Source: Earliella scabrosa (taxonomy: Eukaryota > Basidiomycota > Agaricomycetes > Polyporales > Polyporaceae). Taken from it: DNA of 64,000 bases. Positions within the stretch are counted from its first letter, which is position 1; each line of letters begins with the position of its first letter. The position numbers were made by a program, and so were the translations under genes. The stretch is from positions 868,001-932,000 of the forward strand of contig JABYQQ010000004.1 of assembly GCA_022605405.1 (NCBI GenBank), given 5' to 3'. The notes under the pieces were generated by a model, which saw nothing but the letters and a program-made list of their open reading frames with translations, did not search any database and was not told where the DNA came from. Positions 19,694-30,240 of this stretch are shown here, one piece after another.

Positions 19694-21337
19694 TCATGAG
19701 CGACGCTTCTTGGGGATGTAGGGTTTGTGAGGTCCATCAGCGTCGGGATGTCTGGTGTGGAACGCCTCTACCAGCTCAGCAGCATGCTCGACATCCGCTG
19801 CATCCTCCCAAGAGTCATTCTCCGGACCCCATCCTTTCCATCGGACCAAGTACTGCAGCTTGTGCCATCTGCCCCACCGGCGCGAGTTACGGATTTCCTT
19901 CACCTCGTATTCTTCCTCGCCCTCAACTTCGATTGGGGCTGGTTCAGGAGGGACCCGTCCTGGCAGCGTACTCTGCTTGTGTGCGTGAAGGAGGGAGACA
20001 TGGAACACCGGATGGATCTTCATTGTGTGGGGCAACTTGAGCTCGTATGCAAGTTCACCAACACGCCGTACAACTGGATACGGGCCTGCGAACTTGTCGG
20101 CGAGCTTCTTAGGGATGTCTGAGAACCTCAAGTTGCGCGTGTCCAGCCACACTTTCTGTCCAGGTGTGAACGCCGGAGTGTCCTGCGCATGGCGGTCGAA
20201 GTACTCCTTCATACGCTCGGCTGCCAGTGTCAATGCAGCGGTGGCGTCCTCGCGTGCCTTGGCAAGTTCTGCGAGCCGTTCGTTGGCTGCAGGTACTTGT
20301 GTGTCCGGGTTGGCAGGTACCAGGAACTGCGGTTCATATCCGTACATCAGGAAAAAGGGGGAGTACCCAGTCGATGAGTGAACTCTGGCATTGAGTGCGT
20401 ACTCCGCGATGGGGAGCCACCTGACCCAGTCATCTCGTCGTTGACTGCAGAACGCTCGCAGGTACGCCTCCACTTCCTGATTGAACCGCTCCGACTGTCC
20501 GTCGGTCTGGGGATGGTATGCAGTGGACAGGGCACTCTCGATGCCTAAGCCCTTCAGAATGGCACGGAACAGGTCTGCAGCGAACTGGGGACCTCGGTCC
20601 GAGATGATCTTCCGGGGCAGCCCATGCAGACGGAAGTATTCTCGAATGAAGACGTCTGCTGCTCCTCCGGCATCGATCTCGTCGCTGCAGGGTACCAAGT
20701 GCACTAGTTTTCCGTGTCTGTCTGCCATGAGTTGGATCGCATTGTGGCCATCGATCTCAGGAAGGCCGACAATGTAGTCACAAGTGACGATTTGTCCGGG
20801 CCTCTCAGGGATTTCGTTGGGCTTGAGAAGACCTTGAGGTCGACTCCGTACGGGTTTAGTGCGTCGACAAGTGTCGCACGTCTCCACGTACTCTTTGACG
20901 AAGTTGCCCATCCCTGGCCACCAGTAGTTGCGCGATACCAACTCGAGCGTTTTCCACTGCCCTGGGTGTCCCGCAGGAGGTAGATCGTGGTGAAGTCGGA
21001 CGATCTCAGTGCGGAGTGCCTCATCTTTCGGTACATAGACCTTTCCTCGGTAGAGGATGAGGCCTTGCTCGACATTCCAATCGACGAGGTTACTCTGGAG
21101 TCGCGCTGGTCCCAGCTTCTCCACTTTCTGTAGAGCTTCTGCTACCTCCTGTTCCCGTTGGGAGCAAGTGCGAATACGCTTTAGCAGGGCTTTGTCGGCC
21201 ACTACTGCGTTGTGTCCTCTACGAGCTGCCAGCAGTCTGAACTGCTCCGGTCGTAGCACGATCTGGTCTAGGTTGTCATCGGCATCGTCCTTCTGGTGAT
21301 CAGGACGTCTGGAGAGCGCGTCTGCACGTCTGTTGGA
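19694..21337 (-). pseudogene. pol: Ty3-B pol, 3' part: integrase and chromodomain
   Basis: Continues pol downstream of insert E1, beginning with the last RNase H residues (RRADALSRRPDHQKDD). Integrase shows the HHCC zinc domain (HHDLPPAGHPGQWK to CDTCRRTK), the DDE core (CDYIVGLPE, ISDRGPQF, HPQTDGQSERFNQE with the third Glu intact) and FLMYGYEP. The C-terminal chromodomain is clear (EYEVKEIRNSRRWGRW, YLVRWKGWGPENDSWE). The stop is at 19694, only 26 bp from the LTR. This half is intact in sequence but cut off from the rest of pol. Confidence 0.92.
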
Positions 21338-24337
21338 CACCTGTGGCTTCCACTCTTGTTGTACAAATACCCACTGGTGTGTTAGAATCATGTCTAATGG
21401 GTGACCACTTGTCACACTGCCTGTCCTACCCCCCTTTCTAACACATGTGGTAGCATTGTAACAAGCATGGCATGATTGTAACAGCTTGTCAGATTCTGTT
21501 CTAAGAGATTCTGTCAGATTGTGGCTGCTTGTGGTAGCTCTTGTCAGATACTGCCCATTTGTGAGACAGTTGGCAAGTACACTAGTTAATAAATGAATAG
21601 TGTCTGTTAGAAACTTGCCACTTGTCAGATTGTGTTCTAGAGATTGTTACTATGCATTTGTGAGCTGTGTGAGATTTCTGCCAGTTGTTAGATTGTGTCA
21701 GAGAGGTCTTGTCAGATGTATCCCACTTGTCAGATTACACATAGAGAAGTTGTTAGATGGAATCCACTTGTTAGAATCCATATTAGGGTGATATTGATGG
21801 CTTTCCAGAAAGAGCAGGAGTGCTTATCTAATGTTGTGGCGCTGTTTGGGCGCTTTTTTGACGCCCATAAGCGATAGGTGACCTTATTAGAGGGGCTACC
21901 TGCCTCCCCTCTAGCTCCCTCAAATCTGCACCAATTGGGGTGTATGTGGGTGCATTAGGTTCGCATTGTTAGCCTCTATTGAATGGTGTAATGTACAGAT
22001 GATAGTGTTCAGAATTGTGGGGTGTGTAGCTGTATGTAGCTACTACTATTTGTCACCTGCTGTACATTGGGGGAACCACTGATCCATATTTCACGTACAG
22101 GGTACCATTGGATTGGGAAAAATCACAGCTTTCCAACGCACCCTGTATCATGGTATGGGATGCAGTAGCAGCTGAGATATGGCCCAATACATTTTCGCAA
22201 AAAGTTGCACTATTGTTTGCCTGATATCTTTGGATCTGTTGGGCGGTATGCTATGCCCTATACACCATTGGACTGGCATTGAGCAGGGCTTTCCAACGGT
22301 ACCCTGATCACCCCAATCCGTGAAGGTTATCTGACCCTCTCCTCCTGACCCCATTCCCATCAATCCTCTAATAGCTCCTTGGCATCTCGTCCTTTTGGCC
22401 TACAACTTTGGGACAGACATTATCCAGTATTCATCCTCTGATGTGGAAAATATCATGGTCTGGTACTGCCTGTGGAATCTGTTCTGGATCTAACATATTT
22501 AACATGCCTCTAGCAGTGCATCACTTATTGTGGACTCAGAACCTGATGGATTGCCATGCTGTCTGCTGTATCTTATCAAGGCTTCATAGAGGTATGTTCA
22601 CATAGCTCCAGCCATCCAGATCCTCTTTTGATCCCACTAGATTCTCTTATCAGCTTTCCACCCTGCTGACCACCTACCAATAGATCTAGAGCATACTTGG
22701 GTCTCATACTTTCAGATACAACACTGTCAAACAGCCACTACATGATGCAAAAAGAATGATGTAAATTGGTAAAGAACTGGTGGAGATATAGCAGAACATG
22801 TGTTCTTAGGCTTATCTGACAGAGCATTGTAATGCACTGCATGTAGTTACAGTGCACATTCAGTGCATCCTGGAACATTCTGACCATATCTTTGCCAGTA
22901 CATAAGCAAATGTCATGATTCTTTTTGCATGTTGTGTAGGGCATCTGTCTCTACTCTATCTGAGTTTGTGAGAGCAGATCATGCCCTGGATCTATTGCTA
23001 AGTGGTCAGCAGGGTGGAAAGCTGATAAGAGAATCTAGTGGGATCAAAAGAGGATCTGGATGGCTGGAGCTATGTGAACATACCTCTATGAAGCCTTGAT
23101 AAGATACAGCAGACAGCATGGCAATCCATCAGGTTCTGAGTCCACAATAAGTGATGCACTGCTAGAGGCATGTTAAATATGTTAGATCCAGAACAGATTC
23201 CACAGGCAGTACCAGACCATGATATTTTCCACATCAGAGGATGAATACTGGATAATGTCTGTCCCAAAGTTGTAGGCCAAAAGGACGAGATGCCAAGGAG
23301 CTATTAGAGGATTGATGGGAATGGGGTCAGGAGGAGAGGGTCAGATAACCTTCACGGATTGGGGTGATCAGGGTACCGTTGGAAAGCCCTGCTCAATGCC
23401 AGTCCAATGGTGTATAGGGCATAGCATACCGCCCAACAGATCCAAAGATATCAGGCAAACAATAGTGCAACTTTTTGCGAAAATGTATTGGGCCATATCT
23501 CAGCTGCTACTGCATCCCATACCATGATACAGGGTGCGTTGGAAAGCTGTGATTTTTCCCAATCCAATGGTACCCTGTACGTGAAATATGGATCAGTGGT
23601 TCCCCCAATGTACAGCAGGTGACAAATAGTAGTAGCTACATACAGCTACACACCCCACAATTCTGAACACTATCATCTGTACATTACACCATTCAATAGA
23701 GGCTAACAATGCGAACCTAATGCACCCACATACACCCCAATTGGTGCAGATTTGAGGGAGCTAGAGGGGAGGCAGGTAGCCCCTCTAATAAGGTCACCTA
23801 TCGCTTATGGGCGTCAAAAAAGCGCCCAAACAGCGCCACAACATTAGATAAGCACTCCTGCTCTTTCTGGAAAGCCATCAATATCACCCTAATATGGATT
23901 CTAACAAGTGGATTCCATCTAACAACTTCTCTATGTGTAATCTGACAAGTGGGATACATCTGACAAGACCTCTCTGACACAATCTAACAACTGGCAGAAA
24001 TCTCACAAAGCTCACAAATGCATAGTAACAATCTCTAGAACACAATCTGACAAGTGGCAAGTTTCTAACAGACACTATTCATTTATTAACTAGTGTACTT
24101 GCCAACTGTCTCACAAATGGGCAGTATCTGACAAGAGCTACCACAAGCAGCCACAATCTGACAGAATCTCTTAGAACAGAATCTGACAAGCTGTTACAAT
24201 CATGCCATGCTTGTTACAATGCTACCACATGTGTTAGAAAGGGGGGTAGGACAGGCAGTGTGACAAGTGGCCACCCATTAGACATGATTCTAACACACCA
24301 GTGGGTATTTGTACAACAAGAGTGGAAGCCACAGGTG
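21338..24337. mobile_element. E1: 3,000-bp palindromic non-autonomous DNA transposon in Ty3-B pol
   Basis: Ends are perfect inverted repeats starting CACCTGTGGCTTCCACTC. A 7-bp duplication TGTTGGA flanks it (21331-21337 and 24338-24344); removing the insert restores the pol reading GTSNRRADAL. The two arms (about 21338-22673 and 23002-24337, ~1,336 bp each) are near-identical and surround a ~328-bp spacer. Near each end are about ten copies of a TTGTCAGAT/TTGTTAGA motif. The open frames inside are mirror-image pairs from both arms and look non-coding; no transposase is present. Only two or so differences separate it from E2, so it moved recently. Superfamily unknown. Confidence 0.9.
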
Positions 24338-26639
24338 TGTTGGATGTGCCGGGTTTGTGCGTGATCTCGAAGTCAAACCTAGACAGATACAGTGCCCATC
24401 GCGCCTGTCTACGAGTGAGATGTTGTGCAGTACGCCAATATTCGAGATTCTTGTGGTCTGACTGAATCTCGAAACGCCGTGGTAACCCTTCCAGGTAGTG
24501 GCGCCAGGCCTCTAAGGCCCGTATGATCGCAAGCATCTCTTTATCGTAGATCTCGTAGTTGCGCTCCGCCTCACTCATGGACTCAGAGTGAAAGGCGACC
24601 GGGTGCCATTTGCCATCGTCCTGTAACTGTGCAAGTACCCCACCCGTTGCATATCCCGAGGCGTCCACCTCAATGCGTGTGTCTTTGGTCGGATCGTACA
24701 TGCATAGTACTGGGTTCTGGACAAAGCGACGCTTCAGCTCATCAAAGGCGTCCTGTTCCTCCTGTCCCCACTGCCAGGGCACGTTGCCTGTGAGACGATC
24801 CAAGGGTTTGCAAATGCGACTGAAGTCCTGGATGAATCTGCGATAGAAATTCGCAAATCCTCGGAACTTCCGGACATCAGACGCATTGCGCGGAGTAGGC
24901 CACTCCTGAATACCCTTTACTTTTACAGGATCCATCTCGACACGGTTGTGGGACACAAGGACACCGAGGTACTCGACCTTGGGGACTTCGAACTCGCATT
25001 TCTCGGGCTTGCAGAACAAATCATGCTCTGCCAATCTTTTCAGGACTTCGCGGGTAACGGCGCGATGTGTCTCAAGGTCGTTGGAGAAGATCAGGATGTC
25101 ATCTAAGTAGATCGTGATCTTTCCTTCCACAATGAGGTCCTTAAAGATGTCGTTCATGAAAGCCGAGAAGGTGCTAGGCGAGTTGGTCAATCCAAAGAAC
25201 ATTACGTTCGGTTCGAAGAGCCCCCGGTTCGTGACGAACGCAGCTTTCCACTCATCTCCCGTCTTAATCCGGATGTTGTTGTATCCCCAACGGATGTCCA
25301 ACTTAGTGAAGACCTTGGCTTGTTTGAGTCGATCCACCAGCTCTGAGACGAGAGGAATCGGGTACCGATTCTTCACCGTAATCTCGTTGAGCCGACGGTA
25401 GTCCTGTACGGGTCGCAGACTACCGTCCTTCTTTTTGATGAAGAAGAAGGGCGACGAAATGGGTGATTTCGACTCGCTAATGTAGCCTTTAGCCAGGTTC
25501 TCCTGCAGGAACTTATCTAGTTCTACCTGCTCGTTGGGGGAGAGGGGGTACACTCGTGAATGGAACATCTTGGCCTCTGGTACCAGTTCAATCGCGTGAT
25601 CGTACGGTCCATGCTCAGGGAGCCGTTCCGATGCGTCTTTGGAGAACACGCGTAGATACTGGTGATACCATTCAGGCACAATCTGTTCCACCGGACGCAC
25701 TTCCTTCTTCTGGTACTCCTGCTCTGCAAGCTGCTGCGAGTATGTGTAGCCAGCCATTGCAAACAGTTGTGGAGCGTTGGACAAGGCATGTCCTTGCTCC
25801 CAGGAGTACAGAAGGGCATCCTCGGAGTTATCCCATTCAACCGGTATACTCGACGGGGTGGCTGGTTCGAGGTCCTCCTCGACCATCACTGTAGCCCGTA
25901 TCTTCCCTACTCCTTTAACCTTCCGCACTCGCCGAGTACGTTGACGCGCCGTAGGCCTAACCCCCGTATCACGCGTGTCCGTCTGAGCAGGCAGTTGGCC
26001 TTCCAAGCAGGGTCGACACGATGCAGGACATCTGGACAGCTTCAACGTCCCTTGGTCCCAATCGACCTCAGGGTTGTGTTTGCGTAACCAATCCAGTCCG
26101 ATAATGATGTCCTCCATGCCAATGTCCGTGACCGTGAACACCACCTTCTCTCGGTGTGTTCCTATCTCCAATTCCAGGATGGCAACATCTGTGATCGTGC
26201 CATCACGATTCAGAGTTCCATCGATGTTGTATAGCGGTATTGGCGTAGTCAACTTCCGCGTAACCACACGGTTCTCCTTGACGAACCGTCTACTCAGGAA
26301 GGTTGTAGTGGCGCCACTGTCCACCATGGCCACGACCTCCTTCCGGTGCTGCTTGCCGATTAGCTGTACTGGGACGTGAAAGTGTTGGCCATCACGATCT
26401 AGTTCATAGATAATCCCGGACCCAAGTACAGCAAACCGACTATTCGTACAAGGACCTACACCCGCAGCTGCTAGTGAGGTCCGGATCAAAAATCCTCCAT
26501 TTTCTCCGTCGCCTTCGCCGCAGCCAGCTGTTCCTGCAGCTGCTTCAGCTTGGCCTCCATTTGCTCGAATTGGGCGGCGGAGATTTTCTTGGCCTTGCAG
26601 TTGCGTGCAATGTGCCCTGGCTTGCCCCACTTGAAGCAC
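24338..26639 (-). pseudogene. pol: Ty3-B pol, 5' part: protease, reverse transcriptase, RNase H
   Basis: Entered by -1 frameshift from gag near 26489. It contains the aspartic protease (VAMVDSGATTTFLSRRF), reverse transcriptase (YLDDILIFSND active site) and RNase H (IEVDASGYATGGVLA, ERNYEIYDKEML, IQSDHKNLEYW). The frame runs into insert E1 after HKPGTSN, where it picks up foreign codons and stops inside the insert. All catalytic motifs seen here are intact. Confidence 0.92.
26486..26495 (-). promoter_or_regulatory. Predicted -1 frameshift site, Ty3-B gag-pol
   Basis: On the minus strand G GAT TTT (26495-26489) directly precedes the gag stop TGA (26488-26486). GGAUUUA is the known pro-pol slippery site of mouse mammary tumour virus, so GGAUUUU is plausible. 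Pol is in the -1 frame. No obvious downstream stem was worked out. Confidence 0.55.
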
Positions 26640-27856
26640 GTGCGGGTCTCCGCCGATTGCTGGTCGGTGCTCGTACCAGCGATCTGTTCCTTGGCCTTCC
26701 CTTTGAAGGGACGGAACTTGCTGGCCTCGATGGAAGCGAGGCCCTGGCTGATCTCGAGGGCCTCCTTCTGCATCTTGGCAAAGGTCGAGATGTCGCGTCT
26801 GCTGGTGATGAGGGCGGTGCGCAACTGCTCAGGGAGGCCATCTCGGTAGCGCATGCGCTTGTCCTCTTCTCCGAGACCCGTCCGAGCGGCGACCGCGTTG
26901 AACTTGGCCGTCCATTCTTTGACGGTAGCCATCTTGGGACGCTGTGCCCCTCGATTGAGCTGTCGGAGCTCCTCGTACGCCGAGGCCTTGTCGTCGACGG
27001 CGCAGAAGTGGGCTTTGAAGTCCACCTCGAAGGCCGCGAAATCGGCCCAGCAGGGCTGCGAGCCCCTCAACTGCGCGTAGTAGGGCAGCGCCCAGATCGC
27101 CGCGTCGTCCTTGAGAAAACCCAGAATCATCTGGAACTTCAGGTCATTCGTGACCGCGGTGGGAAGGTTGTCAAAGAACGCCTTGGCCCGCGAGAGGAAG
27201 GCGAGAGCGGCGATGGGGTCCTTGCCATGGTATGGCTCAGGGGCGAGCAGCTTGACCAGGGAGTCGGGGATGGTGGTGGAGCCAGACATGGTGGCGGATT
27301 GGGAGGTCTGTACGACTACCGGTGCGGTGGTTGTTACAGGTTGTGCGACCTGCGGCGTGGGTTGAGCAACCTGTGGCGGAGGCTGTGCTGTGGTGGGGGA
27401 AGGAGGGCGCGCGGATGGAACGGGTTTGGCAGGCGGGGAGTTGAGGATGATAGTGGTTGCGGGTTCTTGGGCAGGCTGACTTGGTCCTGCAACAGCTGGG
27501 CCTGGAGAGGATGCGCGTCGTTCCTGCAAGCGTTGAGCAACGAGTGCAACACCGGGGAGGGCAGTGGTAGGGGTAGGAGGAGTGTTGGCGCGACTAGGAA
27601 CACGACTAGGGGGACGAGAGGTAGTGCGGGTGACTGGTTGTGTTATAGGGAGACCGAAGATCGCCCGGATAACGTTGGCGTTATGTTCAGTGCACTTCTC
27701 GAGGTCGTGCTCTATGAGAGTCTGCTGGGGTGCTGCCCGGCCGCGGTTCGGGCACGGTTGGTTGCCACAGACTTTAAAGGTCTTTTCTGCGCTAGACCAA
27801 TGAACGTCGCGCTGCTCCCCTGGGTGGTATGCGTGGAAGAGTCCCCGGCAAGCCAC
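26486..27856 (-). CDS. gag: Gag polyprotein of Ty3-B
   Basis: The first true ATG in frame is at 27289 (MSGSTTIPDSLVKLL). The frame is open further upstream to 27856 and beyond without any ATG, yet reads like protein, including a Cys/His-containing stretch (VCGNQPCPNRGR, LIEHDLEKC) and a Pro/Thr-rich linker. The capsid region is recognisable (FEVDFKAHFCAVDDKASAYE, VKEWTAKFNAVAARTGL). The zinc knuckle reads CFKWGKPGHIARNC: the second Cys of C-x2-C-x4-H-x4-C is Trp (codon TGG, 26627-26629), which should spoil zinc binding. Gag forms the particle that packages element RNA. Confidence 0.85.
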   Translation of the reverse strand: MACRGLFHAYHPGEQRDVHWSSAEKTFKVCGNQPCPNRGRAAPQQTLIEHDLEKCTEHNANVIRAIFGLPITQPVTRTTSRPPSRVPSRANTPPTPTTALPGVALVAQRLQERRASSPGPAVAGPSQPAQEPATTIILNSPPAKPVPSARPPSPTTAQPPPQVAQPTPQVAQPVTTTAPVVVQTSQSATMSGSTTIPDSLVKLLAPEPYHGKDPIAALAFLSRAKAFFDNLPTAVTNDLKFQMILGFLKDDAAIWALPYYAQLRGSQPCWADFAAFEVDFKAHFCAVDDKASAYEELRQLNRGAQRPKMATVKEWTAKFNAVAARTGLGEEDKRMRYRDGLPEQLRTALITSRRDISTFAKMQKEALEISQGLASIEASKFRPFKGKAKEQIAGTSTDQQSAETRTCFKWGKPGHIARNCKAKKISAAQFEQMEAKLKQLQEQLAAAKATEKMEDF

Positions 27857-28174
27857 GATGAAGAGAGGGAAGGGAAGAGAGATGCGCGCGCCCGAGTATC
27901 GTACGAGAAACTAGCAAGGTAAACAAAAAGGGGTAGGTAAGGAGGGTCCACACGGTTGTCCTCCGTTCCTAAGGTGTTAAGCACCCCGGATACAACAGCT
28001 GGCGGGCGCAAGTGCGTGGCCTGGCTGAGGGATACTTGAAAACCCGGGTGCCTCTCGAGCACAAAAGGTTCACAATGCTAGTTACTAGAGACCGTGGTAT
28101 GTATCGTAGGGCGCGCGTTACCTCAAGGAGAGTGTGAGTTTACACGCCGGCGCTCGCAAGGAGTTTCGACCTAA

Positions 28175-28621
28175 TGTCGCGACCTGGGGTCAAGCGAGAC
28201 AAGGAGGGAACGACGAGGCGAGCGAGGGCGTCCGACGAGCGCTTGTGCAGCGAGAGTGGAGCAAGGCTCGACACGCAGGGCTGGAGACAAGTTGTATTGA
28301 GCGAAGTATCTACAGCGAAATACAGAGGAGGCTTACCTGGAGACAAGAGGTCGAAACTGAGGTCTCCAGGTAGCAAGTGCTAGGGCTTATATCTACAGTT
28401 AGAACAATAGCGCTGGGAGAACAATAGAACAATAGCGTGACGGAACAATGGAGGAAGTACAGTGGTGCGACGACAATTGTGTCCGGAACAAAGGAGAAGA
28501 AACAAAAGGGTGTCTTGGAGAAGAAAGTACAATGGGGATTGTGGACAATAGAAACAGTGAACGGTTCGTGAACGGTGTTTAGTTGGGCGCTTCCCTAGGC
28601 GCTGAGGGACCGTTCGTGACA
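28175..28621 (-). repeat. Ty3-B 5' LTR (right copy)
   Basis: 447 bp and near-identical to the left copy. Immediately inside it, the minus-strand sequence TTAGGTCGAAACTCC occupies the primer-binding position and shares its first bases (TNAGGTCGA) with Ty3-A. Confidence 0.92.
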
Positions 28622-29940
28622 TTACTGGCGCGGTTGTCGTTGAGATCCGGAGCAATTGGGGTGCGACGTCGACACGGCTCTATCGTGTTCGTGTACACGG
28701 TTCCGACTGCGTCGAATGTACTGTATAATGGTCAGTTCCTTCTGCAGGCTGCCAGCTCGACGTCATCACATGTATTCATTTACTCCCATACACCTGTGGC
28801 TTCCACTCTTGTTGTACAAATACCCACTGGTGTGTTAGAATCATGTCTAATGGGTGGCCACTTGTCACACTGCCTGTCCTACCCCCCTTTCTAACACATG
28901 TGGTAGCATTGTAACAAGCATGGCATGATTGTAACAGCTTGTCAGATTCTGTTCTAAGAGATTCTGTCAGATTGTGGCTGCTTGTGGTAGCTCTTGTCAG
29001 ATACTGCCCATTTGTGAGACAGTTGGCAAGTACACTAGTTAATAAATGAATAGTGTCTGTTAGAAACTTGCCACTTGTCAGATTGTGTTCTAGAGATTGT
29101 TACTATGCATTTGTGAGCTGTGTGAGATTTCTGCCAGTTGTTAGATTGTGTCAGAGAGGTCTTGTCAGATGTATCCCACTTGTCAGATTACACATAGAGA
29201 AGTTGTTAGATGGAATCCACTTGTTAGAATCCATATTAGGGTGATATTGATGGCTTTCCAGAAAGAGCAGGAGTGCTTATCTAATGTTGTGGCGCTGTTT
29301 GGGCGCTTTTTTGACGCCCATAAGCGATAGGTGACCTTATTAGAGGGGCTACCTGCCTCCCCTCTAGCTCCCTCAAATCTGCACCAATTGGGGTGTATGT
29401 GGGTGCATTAGGTTCGCATTGTTAGCCTCTATTGAATGGTGTAATGTACAGATGATAGTGTTCAGAATTGTGGGGTGTGTAGCTGTATGTAGCTACTACT
29501 ATTTGTCACCTGCTGTACATTGGGGGAACCACTGATCCATATTTCACGTACAGGGCACATACTTCAGTAGAAATACCTCACTGTAGTGTATGAGCCGGGC
29601 TGACAATTGCCCACTCCAGTGGACCAGCCGGGCCCGGCCGGGACCATTTCTATGGCACTGGAGTGATGCGGCCGGGGTGTTTTGCCATATTGCAGTCAAA
29701 TGAACCGGCCGGTGCGGGGTCACCAGGAATGCGGTCAAAACCGGTTGGTCCGGGTCAGAGCACTCAACTTTGGCACACATTGACTGGATACGATGAGAGT
29801 CTGGGACAGTATCTTAAGCATGCATAGTATAGTTATGGGCATACAGCAGCATAGCAGCAGGCATACAGAGGGACAGCACACCGTGTACTTAATGACGACT
29901 TGTATCTGTACTGTCTCAAGGCGACATGTTCAGCTGCCTA

Positions 29941-30240
29941 GTAGCTGCGGTTGGAGCTCTGTAGTCTAATGATCTCTCACTCCATTATACGCAATGGTGC
30001 CATGATATGGTTGACTCTACATTGTTGCCGCTGTTAGTAATGTACTTCATGTTTCGCACAATTGGGTGGGTTGCACCAGCCGGCTTCCAAATCTAACCCA
30101 GGGCATGGAGTTTGCCCTAGTTCTCCATGGGGTCTGGCAAAATTACCAAATATCATGGAGGGTGTAGAGAGTGGGTGGCACAGCATATCTAGATCAGAAT
30201 CTGCTGAGATGAAGCAGGAGATGTGCACCGACCTCGAGCC
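29941..30240 (+). repeat. ~300-bp direct repeat, copy 1 (copy 2 at 31338-31637)
   Basis: Both copies start GTAGCTGCGGTTGGAGCTCT and differ at only a handful of bases. Copy 2 comes right after the 34-bp array at 31205-31337. The pair suggests a segmental duplication inside E3. Confidence 0.8.

Larger units (their letters stand above)
19221..28621 (-). mobile_element. Ty3-B: Ty3/gypsy chromovirus, minus strand, split by E1
   Basis: Two 447-bp LTRs (19221-19667 and 28175-28621) differ at one base that I can find (near 19616 versus 28573). A TTACT duplication flanks the element (19216-19220 and 28622-28626). Removing the 3,000-bp insert E1 and its 7-bp duplication leaves about 6.4 kb. Gag and pol are in separate frames with a -1 frameshift signal between them, and a chromodomain closes pol. 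It inserted inside the last exon of the SUN gene. Unlike Ty3-A it has no ORFs between pol and the 3' LTR. Confidence 0.94.
17507..28728 (+). pseudogene. SUN-domain protein gene, interrupted by two transposons
   Basis: Start ATG 17507 (MSEPFNPNRFLAQ). Exon 1 is 17507-17546, the intron 17547-17601, and exon 2 starts at 17602 with a lysine/arginine and acidic region (FKSKKKKGKRVRSRS). The coding sequence reaches a transmembrane segment (IVILVLIAAAAILG) exactly where a hAT-like MITE sits (17783-18494), resumes at 18495, and continues into a SUN domain (PDYALAADGAKIAP, HITIEHVP, REIVVWALL). It is cut again by Ty3-B at 19221. The end of the domain lies beyond that element at 28627-28728 (VEIRSNWGATSTRLYRVRVHG, stop TAA 28726-28728). 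Removing the insertions and one copy of each target duplication gives one continuous frame. SUN proteins sit in the inner nuclear membrane and link nucleus to cytoskeleton. This allele should be non-functional. Confidence 0.88.

Noticed and set aside
22148..23527. Small proteins of 65-71 residues repeated in E1 and E2
   Set aside because: Each appears twice per element as mirror images from the two arms of a palindrome, without start context or domains. They are by-products of the inverted repeat.
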